A stretch of DNA of 64,000 nucleotides, taken from positions 1 through 64,000 of the forward strand of contig NZ_DATMRV010000200.1 in assembly GCF_035565795.1 (NCBI RefSeq), in the 5' to 3' direction. Source of the DNA: Pseudorhodoplanes sp035565795. GTDB lineage: Bacteria; Pseudomonadota; Alphaproteobacteria; Rhizobiales; Xanthobacteraceae. The notes under the pieces are model-generated. The model made no database searches. It was given only the letters and a program-made list of their open reading frames with translations, and was not told the origin of the DNA. Shown here piece by piece: positions 58,389 to 64,000 of the stretch. The number at the start of each line of letters is the position of its first letter. Position 1 is the stretch's first letter. The translations under genes were made by a program, and so were the position numbers.

Positions 58389-59414
58389 ATGGCGGAAGCC
58401 ACTGTGAAGGCGAAATCGGGCGCGAGCGATCGCGACGCCAGCATTATCCGTTCCGGTCTACAGACCCTCGACGCCGCAGGCAGCGGTATCGCAGCTCTGT
58501 CCGGGGCACTGCGCGACGGGCTCGGCCGTGCATTCACGGCGGCTGTCGAAATCATCGATGCTCGCCGAAAGGATGAAACCAAGGGCCGCCTCATCGTCAC
58601 CGGCATGGGAAAATCCGGCCACGTGGCGCGCAAACTCGCGGCGACGTTTGCGTCAACCGGCACGCCGGCGTTTTTCGTGCATCCGAGCGAAGCGAGCCAC
58701 GGCGACCTTGGCATGATCCAGGATGAGGATGTGATCCTTGCCCTGTCATGGTCAGGTGAAACCGCCGAACTGAAGAATATCATCGATTACGCGAAGCGCC
58801 GGAATATCGCGTTGATCGGCATGACCTCGGATGCGAACTCCACGCTCGGTCGCGCTTCCGATGTGGTTCTGACGTTGCCGCAGGTACGCGAAGCCTGTCC
58901 GCACAATCTGGCCCCCACAACATCCTCGCTCATGCAGCTTGCGCTCGGCGATGCGCTGGCAATCACCCTTCTGGAAACCCGCGGATTCTCGCCAACCGAT
59001 TTCCATGTGCTTCACCCCGGTGGACGGCTGGGCGCATTGCTGAAGCTGGCGCGCGATGTGATGCGGACCGGAACTCAGATGCCGACGGTGATTTTGGGCG
59101 CCCGGATGTCGGACGCCGTGGTCGAAATGTCCGCAAAGGGACTGGGCTGCGTCGGCATCGTGGATGCGCATGGGTCGTTGTGCGGGATCATCACCGACGG
59201 CGATCTGCGCCGCCATATGGGTCCGGGACTGACGGAATCTGCAGTCGAAGACGTGATGACACGCAATCCGAAAACATGCCGCCCGGATCAACTCGTCAGT
59301 GAAGTGATCGAGGTGCTCAACTCGTCCAAAATCACCGCGATGTTCGTGGTCGAGGAGCATCGTCCGGTCGGCATCCTGCATCTGCATGACCTTCTGCGCA
59401 TGGGCGCAGCCTGA
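58389..59414 (+). CDS. kdsD: arabinose-5-phosphate isomerase (KdsD/KpsF/GutQ family)
   Basis: 341 residues from the ATG at 58389, chosen because the family start (M-A-E-A-T-V) begins there; an upstream frame of 47 codons lies in the A/T-rich leader. The SIS domain spans about residues 50-190 with V-T-G-M-G-K-S-G-H-V-A-R-K near 72 and S-W-S-G-E-T-A-E near 115. Two CBS repeats fill the rest (L-C-G-I-I-T-D-G-D-L-R-R near 265). It converts ribulose-5-P to arabinose-5-P, the first step of Kdo synthesis for LPS or capsule. It leads a glycan operon with the next two genes. Confidence 0.93.
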   Translation: MAEATVKAKSGASDRDASIIRSGLQTLDAAGSGIAALSGALRDGLGRAFTAAVEIIDARRKDETKGRLIVTGMGKSGHVARKLAATFASTGTPAFFVHPSEASHGDLGMIQDEDVILALSWSGETAELKNIIDYAKRRNIALIGMTSDANSTLGRASDVVLTLPQVREACPHNLAPTTSSLMQLALGDALAITLLETRGFSPTDFHVLHPGGRLGALLKLARDVMRTGTQMPTVILGARMSDAVVEMSAKGLGCVGIVDAHGSLCGIITDGDLRRHMGPGLTESAVEDVMTRNPKTCRPDQLVSEVIEVLNSSKITAMFVVEEHRPVGILHLHDLLRMGAA

Positions 59415-59424
59415 CCTGTCTGTC

Positions 59425-60465
59425 ATGCATGCGCTGATCGAGCCGTTCCGGCATGGGGCGATGGCCGGCGTCGCGGTCGTTGCTGCTGCGGCGGCACTCA
59501 CTGGCCTGCTGATAGTTTGGCTTCGCCCGTGGCTCGTCCGCTATGCGATGGCGAGACCTAATGCACGCTCATCGCATCGCACGCCTACCCCGCAGGGTGG
59601 CGGCATCGCCGTTATTGGAAGCTTTGTTGTCGTTTCGATTCTGGCGATGCTTCTGTCGGGGCAGTTCAGTGCTACGACGATTTCTGCCGTCGCGGCGGCA
59701 TTCGGCGCCGCCATCCTTATTGCCGTTCTTGGCGCAGTCGACGACATCCGCCCGATAGCGGTCGTGCCTCGCCTCGCAATCCAGATCCTCGCCGTATCGA
59801 TTGTCATTCTGTCGCTTCCGGCGGAATTCCAGATGACTCCGTTCCTGCCATGGTGGCTGGAGCGGATTATGCTCATCCTCGCGGGCACTTGGTTCGTGAA
59901 CCTCGTGAACTTCATGGACGGCCTCGACTGGATGACAGTCGCCGAATTCGTGCCGCTGACAGCCGGTCTTGTCCTGCTTGGCGCGACGGGCGCCCTTCCT
60001 CCCTATGCCATCGTCTGTGCGCTGGCTTTGCTCGGGGCCTTGATCGGTTTTGCGCCATTCAACCGTCCGGTGGCGCGGCTCTTCCTCGGCGATGTGGGCA
60101 GCCTTCCGATCGGTCTGATTATCGGGTGGTTGCTGGCTCTGCTCGCCGACAAGGGCCACCTCGCCGCAGCGATCCTGCTACCGCTCTATTATCTCGTCGA
60201 TGCCACCGTCACCCTGATCCGCCGTCTGGCCAAGGGCGAGCGCGTCTGGCAGGCGCACCGCACGCACTTTTACCAGCGCGCCACCGACAACGGTTTCAGC
60301 GTGCGCCAGGTGATAGCGCGGGTCTTCATCGTCAACATTCTGCTCGTCGTCCTTGCCGCCATCTGCGTACGGATCAATACTCCGATAGCTGAAATCGCAG
60401 CGCTTGCTGCGGGTGCTGCGATCGTCGGCTCCTTGCTCATGCGCTTTTCACGAAGGTTGACGTGA
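59425..60465 (+). CDS. polyprenyl-phosphate sugar-1-phosphate transferase (WecA/WbpL/WreU-like)
   Basis: 346 residues from ATG 59425, ten bases after the isomerase stop. About ten membrane helices. The cytoplasmic motifs of the WecA/MraY superfamily are present: H-R-T-P-T-P-Q-G-G-G near residue 51, V-D-D near 109, N-F-M-D-G-L-D-W near 162, G-D-V-G-S-L-P near 217 and A-H-R-T-H-F-Y-Q near 272. It transfers a sugar-1-phosphate from UDP-HexNAc to undecaprenyl phosphate and so starts O-chain assembly. Neighbouring SDR and dehydratase genes suggest that the sugar is QuiNAc or FucNAc. Confidence 0.9.
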   Translation: MHALIEPFRHGAMAGVAVVAAAAALTGLLIVWLRPWLVRYAMARPNARSSHRTPTPQGGGIAVIGSFVVVSILAMLLSGQFSATTISAVAAAFGAAILIAVLGAVDDIRPIAVVPRLAIQILAVSIVILSLPAEFQMTPFLPWWLERIMLILAGTWFVNLVNFMDGLDWMTVAEFVPLTAGLVLLGATGALPPYAIVCALALLGALIGFAPFNRPVARLFLGDVGSLPIGLIIGWLLALLADKGHLAAAILLPLYYLVDATVTLIRRLAKGERVWQAHRTHFYQRATDNGFSVRQVIARVFIVNILLVVLAAICVRINTPIAEIAALAAGAAIVGSLLMRFSRRLT

Positions 60466-61382
60466 TGCGCGTATTGGTGACCGGAGCGAGCGGCTTCGTC
60501 GGGAGAGCGCTCACGAGGAGCCTGGCCAAAGCGGGCTTTCACGTCCGCGCGGCGGCACGCAATCGCGCGAAGATTCCAGCGGCCGAATTCGTCGAAGCGG
60601 TCGAGATGCCGGACCTGTCACAGCCGGTCGATTGGCGCCCGTTGCTCGTCGACATCGACGCAGTCGTGCACCTCGCCGGGCTCGCACATGTCTCGGGCAA
60701 CATTTCCGACGCGCGTTACGACCGCATCAACAAGCTGGCGACCAAGGAACTGGCGCTGCAGTCGTCGCTCACGCCCACCATCCGACGATTCGTATTCGTA
60801 TCGTCGATCCGCGCGCAGACTGGTCCCTCCGCCGCACATGTCCTGACCGAAGACGCCCCCCCGGCCCCGACCGATGCCTACGGCCGTTCCAAGCTCGCGG
60901 CAGAAGCATTCGTACGCGGATACGGTGCGCCCTACACCATTCTTCGTCCGGTGGTCATCTACGGCGAGGGCGCGCGCGCCAATGTCGGGCAACTGGTGCG
61001 GCTGGCACGATTGCCGGTGCCGCTCCCTTTCGGCTCATTCGACTCGCGACGCTCGCTGCTCGCGCTCGAAAACATGTTGTCGGCAATCCGGTTCGTGCTG
61101 GAACATCCCGCGACCGCAGGTCAGACCTATATCGTTGCCGATCCCCTACCGCTTTCGATCGCCGACATGATCGCGACGCTGCGTGAAGCGCGCGGCCGCT
61201 CGCCGAAGCTCGTGCGTGTCCCGCCACGCCTGGTGGGCGCAACCATGCGCGGACTTGGCAAGCGCCAAGCGTGGGAGCGCATTGGCTCGCCGCTTGTAGC
61301 CGACGTTACCAAGCTGCGCGATGCGGGGTGGAGTCCGCCAACCGACACCCGCAACGCTCTCGCCCGCCTTGCTCGCACATAG
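60465..61382 (+). CDS. NAD(P)-dependent SDR, probable 4-keto-6-deoxy-HexNAc 4-reductase (WbpV/WreQ-like)
   Basis: 305 residues from the ATG at 60465, sharing one base with the previous stop (TGATG); a GTG one codon earlier would give a 4-base overlap. R-V-L-V-T-G-A-S-G-F-V-G (residues 2-13) is the dinucleotide loop, A-Y-G-R-S-K near 140 supplies the Tyr and Lys, and R-P-V-V-I-Y-G near 163 follows. The protein is an extended SDR of the RmlD/WbpV kind. With the membrane dehydratase next door it would reduce the 4-keto intermediate to UDP-QuiNAc or UDP-FucNAc. A C4 epimerase is an alternative. Confidence 0.8.
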   Translation: MRVLVTGASGFVGRALTRSLAKAGFHVRAAARNRAKIPAAEFVEAVEMPDLSQPVDWRPLLVDIDAVVHLAGLAHVSGNISDARYDRINKLATKELALQSSLTPTIRRFVFVSSIRAQTGPSAAHVLTEDAPPAPTDAYGRSKLAAEAFVRGYGAPYTILRPVVIYGEGARANVGQLVRLARLPVPLPFGSFDSRRSLLALENMLSAIRFVLEHPATAGQTYIVADPLPLSIADMIATLREARGRSPKLVRVPPRLVGATMRGLGKRQAWERIGSPLVADVTKLRDAGWSPPTDTRNALARLART

Positions 61383-61415
61383 CGACGATTGCGGCGCTCG
61401 GCGTGCAGGACAAGC

Positions 61416-63323
61416 TTACGCCGCCTCGCCCTTGAAATCGGGCACAGCATCGCGAAGGACGCGGTAGATCGCGCTGCGGTCTTCCCGCGCAAGACCCTTT
61501 TCCAGCGTGGCCAGCCAGCCGCGCATCGTTTCGAGCGACGGCGACAGCGGCCGCGCCGCCGCGACCCCGGCAATTCCAATCTCCGCGGTCGGCTCTTCGC
61601 GCGCAAACAGGATTTCGTGCAGCCGCTCGCCGGGCCGGATTCCGGTGAAGGTGATGTCGATATCGCGCCCCGGCTCCAGGCCGGACAGCCGAATGATGCG
61701 CTCTGCGAGTTCCACGATCTTTACCGGCTGCCCCATGTTGAGCACGTAGACGGCAACATCGGAGCGCTGCGGCCCTAGGGCATGGGAGGCCGCGGTCACA
61801 ACCAGATCGCAAGCTTCGCGGATGGTCATGAAGTAGCGAACCATATCCGGATGCGTGACGGTCACCGGACCGCCGGCTTCGATCTGCGCCTTGAACTTCG
61901 GAACCACCGAGCCATTCGACGCCAGCACGTTTCCGAAGCGTACTGCGATCAACCGCATCGGCGTTGTGTCGCCCTTGCGTGCGAATTGCGCATCGAGCGC
62001 CTGGCAATACATTTCTGCGAAACGCTTGGTTGCGCCCAGCACCGAAACCGGCTCGATCGCCTTGTCGGTAGAAATCATCACCATCGCGGATGCGCCGGCG
62101 GCCGATGCCGCATCGGCGACATTCACGGAACCAAACACATTGGTCTTGATGCCCTCGTCCCAGTCGCGTTCCAGGATCGGCACGTGCTTCAGCGCGGCAG
62201 CGTGGAACACGATATCGGGCTTGAACTCGGACATCAGGCGATGGATGCGATCGCGGTCGCGGATGTCGGCGATCCGTCCGATGATCGTGGCGTTTGACTG
62301 CTTGCCGGCCAGCAGTTCGAGCACGGCATGCAGGGCCGGTTCCGAATTTTCGATCACCAACAGGCGGTCCGCGCCGAAGGTCACGACGCGATCACAGATT
62401 TCGGCCCCGATCGATCCACCCCCGCCGGTCACGACGACCGATCGCCCCTTGATGAAGCTCTCGAGCCGCCGGTAATCGATTTTCACGCTCGGCCGCAGAA
62501 GCAGGTCTTCGACATTGACCGGCGCAAGCCGCAAGGCCTCGACGCCATCGTCGAGCGACGGCAGCCGGCTGGTGCTGAGACCGAGCCGGCGCGCCCGCAT
62601 CAGCAGCGTATCGGTCTTCACATCCGGCTCGAACGCTGACGGCGTCAACACCACGCGCCGGACATCAGTTCCGCGATCCGACAGGCGCGCAACGGCGCGC
62701 TCGATATCGTCGAAGTGACCGAGAACCGGAATGCCTCGGATCGACTGTCCTTGATCCGAGCGCGAGGGCGACAGCACGCCGACCGGCCAGGTCTTCTTCA
62801 CCGCGCCGCTCTCGATCGCGCGCAGCAGCACTTCGGCGTCCGCGGCACGGCCCAGAATAAGGGTCGGTGCCGAATCGGACTTCCGCGCATGCAGTCTCGC
62901 GCGTGAATAGCGGAAATAGCGGTACGCAACGCGCGGGCCACCCAGGAAGAACATCTGGAGGACCCAGTAGATCAGGATCGTGGTCTTGCCGAAGAAGAAC
63001 GTGCCGTAAAGGTTCGGGGCGATCAGAACATAATCGAGGACCAGCAGCGTAAGCGCGATGACCGATGCAGACCGGAAGATATTGAAAAGGTCCGGAAGCG
63101 AGGCGAAGCGCCACTTCGCGTCGTCGAGATGAAAGAATGAATAGACGACCGCGGCATAGACCATCACCAACGGAACGATGATCCAGAGCCAGTCGGCCCT
63201 CTCCGCAAACCCGGCACCCTCGAAACGAATATAGAACGCGGCCAGCAACGCGGCCGCCGTCATCAGCAGATCATGCGCGATGATCAGCGCCTTGCGGACT
63301 GTCATGGTACGGAAATTGAACAT
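61416..63323 (-). CDS. membrane-bound UDP-GlcNAc 4,6-dehydratase (WbpM/WreV/CapD-like)
   Basis: 635 residues from the ATG at 63321-63323; 39 further codons upstream are not family-like. Four membrane helices in the first 130 residues, then a regulatory Rossmann domain (S-A-P-T-L-I-L-G-R-A near 151) and the SDR catalytic domain with T-G-G-G-G-S-I-G at 299-306 and S-T-D-K at 418-421. K433 is conserved but the position of the SDR tyrosine is L429 (V-L-G-A-T-K); WbpM-like enzymes have Met there. It produces UDP-4-keto-6-deoxy-GlcNAc, the precursor for QuiNAc or FucNAc. It is convergent with the SDR gene. Confidence 0.92.
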   Translation of the reverse strand: MFNFRTMTVRKALIIAHDLLMTAAALLAAFYIRFEGAGFAERADWLWIIVPLVMVYAAVVYSFFHLDDAKWRFASLPDLFNIFRSASVIALTLLVLDYVLIAPNLYGTFFFGKTTILIYWVLQMFFLGGPRVAYRYFRYSRARLHARKSDSAPTLILGRAADAEVLLRAIESGAVKKTWPVGVLSPSRSDQGQSIRGIPVLGHFDDIERAVARLSDRGTDVRRVVLTPSAFEPDVKTDTLLMRARRLGLSTSRLPSLDDGVEALRLAPVNVEDLLLRPSVKIDYRRLESFIKGRSVVVTGGGGSIGAEICDRVVTFGADRLLVIENSEPALHAVLELLAGKQSNATIIGRIADIRDRDRIHRLMSEFKPDIVFHAAALKHVPILERDWDEGIKTNVFGSVNVADAASAAGASAMVMISTDKAIEPVSVLGATKRFAEMYCQALDAQFARKGDTTPMRLIAVRFGNVLASNGSVVPKFKAQIEAGGPVTVTHPDMVRYFMTIREACDLVVTAASHALGPQRSDVAVYVLNMGQPVKIVELAERIIRLSGLEPGRDIDITFTGIRPGERLHEILFAREEPTAEIGIAGVAAARPLSPSLETMRGWLATLEKGLAREDRSAIYRVLRDAVPDFKGEAA

Positions 63324-63336
63324 CGCGGGACCGGTT

Positions 63337-64000
63337 TCACTGACTGAATAGCGGCCTTTTGGCCGCAACGCTACCGGCCCCTCCCGCAGCCAACGCCTCC
63401 TCGGCGGCGGCCAGCACGGGGTCGATGGGCATCTGGTCAAGGCAGAGGCTGTGACTCGTGATCTTGCGCAGACAGCCCTCGAGCCGGCAGGGCATGCAGG
63501 GCAACGGACACTGGATCAGCCAGACATTTCCGCGGCGCTGAACATCCCCCGCGGTATCCCACGGTTCCAGCAGCCCGGAGGCAGGCCAGGGGCCCCAGCG
63601 GCGTGGATCGGTCGGGCCGTACATCGTCACGGTCGGACACCCTGCCGCGGCGGCAAGATGCGTCACCGATGTGTCCGGACCGGCGAACAGGGCCGCCCCG
63701 CGTGCGAGCGAAGCCAGCTCCGTCCAGTTGAGCCGGCCATCCAGCCGCGCGATCGGGACACCGTCCCAGACCCGGTCGAGATAGGCGCGCTCCTCCGCAC
63801 CAGGCCCTCCGGTCGCGACGAGTTGCAGTCCCTTGGCGGAAAGCAAGCCGGCCAAGGCTCGCCAGCCATCCTCCCGCCATTGCTTGTAGCGGAAGAACGG
63901 CGCGGCATGCAGCACGGCATAGGATTCCGCGGGCTGCAGAATGGAGGCCGCGCCGTTCGGCACGACGACCTCCGCAACGCTATCGATGCCGAGGGCCCGA
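63337..64000 (-). CDS. family 9 glycosyltransferase (heptosyltransferase-like), C-terminal part
   Basis: The frame remains open to the right edge of the window, so the N-terminus is outside; about 221 residues are seen. Landmarks of the donor-binding half: H-A-A-P-F-F-R-Y-K-Q-W, L-V-A-T-G-G-P-G-A-E-E, then L-F-A-G-P-D-T-S-V-T-H-L-A-A-A-A and T-V-T-M-Y-G-P-T-D-P. A late C-P-L-P-C-M-P-C-R-L-E-G-C cluster of four cysteines could bind metal and is common in this branch. Family members transfer heptose or other sugars to the LPS core. It is 13 bases upstream of the dehydratase in the same direction. Confidence 0.88.
   Translation of the reverse strand, partial: RALGIDSVAEVVVPNGAASILQPAESYAVLHAAPFFRYKQWREDGWRALAGLLSAKGLQLVATGGPGAEERAYLDRVWDGVPIARLDGRLNWTELASLARGAALFAGPDTSVTHLAAAAGCPTVTMYGPTDPRRWGPWPASGLLEPWDTAGDVQRRGNVWLIQCPLPCMPCRLEGCLRKITSHSLCLDQMPIDPVLAAAEEALAAGGAGSVAAKRPLFSQ

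Overview
The window is GC-rich, densely packed chromosomal DNA of a Gram-negative alphaproteobacterium. Hyphomicrobiales is the likely order, perhaps near Bradyrhizobium, Afipia or Rhodopseudomonas. The support is a TctC/Bug-type binding protein, a THI-box thiMED operon, cytochrome c556, HupE pairs and LPS genes resembling the Rhizobium QuiNAc system. A structured intergenic repeat also recalls Bradyrhizobium repeats, but only from memory. No tRNA, rRNA, CRISPR array or transposase was seen.

Layout. 1-3.8 kb: the start of an MFS transporter, a DUF3800 gene with a tiny divergent gene, and gene-poor repeat-bearing DNA. 2.9-15.4 kb: ordinary metabolism and transport, namely an FAH-family hydrolase, a GNAT-like protein, a TPP-riboswitch-controlled thiM-thiE-thiD operon with a translationally coupled TRAP binding protein, a TctC-type binding protein divergent from an FAD monooxygenase, two HupE/UreJ proteins, a stand-alone Lrp ligand-binding domain, an EamA transporter and two cytochromes c. 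15.7-21.8 kb: an RND efflux pump with its adaptor, and MurJ.

From about 21.8 kb to the end nearly everything serves surface glycans. 21.9-30.2 kb makes and uses nucleotide sugars (aminotransferase, Gfo/Idh oxidoreductase, transaldolase, GDP-mannose enzyme, UDP-sugar epimerase and dehydrogenase, a glycosyltransferase). 30.3-34.9 kb is a plus-strand module with a flippase-like membrane protein, a methyltransferase-GT2 fusion, a methyltransferase and a GT-C transferase, suggesting lipid-carrier sugar transfer. 34.9-54.7 kb is one minus-strand run of twenty genes, ten of its junctions being 4-nt start/stop overlaps. It starts with a winged-helix/Rossmann regulator and a NusG/RfaH paralogue, then a sulfotransferase and an ABC exporter, and then a pathway resembling CMP-pseudaminic acid synthesis (PseB, PseC, a cytidylyltransferase, a hexapeptide acetyltransferase, PseG, PseI). 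Methyltransferases, WbqC, a degenerate asparagine-synthase homologue, three GT4 enzymes and an unrecognised 522-residue protein are interleaved. A short divergent control region with two matching palindromes separates this run from a plus-strand asparagine synthetase and methyltransferase.

58.4-64 kb holds KdsD/KpsF, a WbpL/WreU-like initiating transferase, a 4-reductase-like SDR, a WbpM/WreV-like membrane dehydratase and the end of a heptosyltransferase. Together these suggest Kdo and core supply plus O-chain initiation with QuiNAc or FucNAc.

The most interesting part is the nonulosonate operon with its own regulator, antiterminator and operator pair, and the unassigned protein between PseC and the cytidylyltransferase. 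All functional names rest on reading protein motifs by eye; no database search was run.
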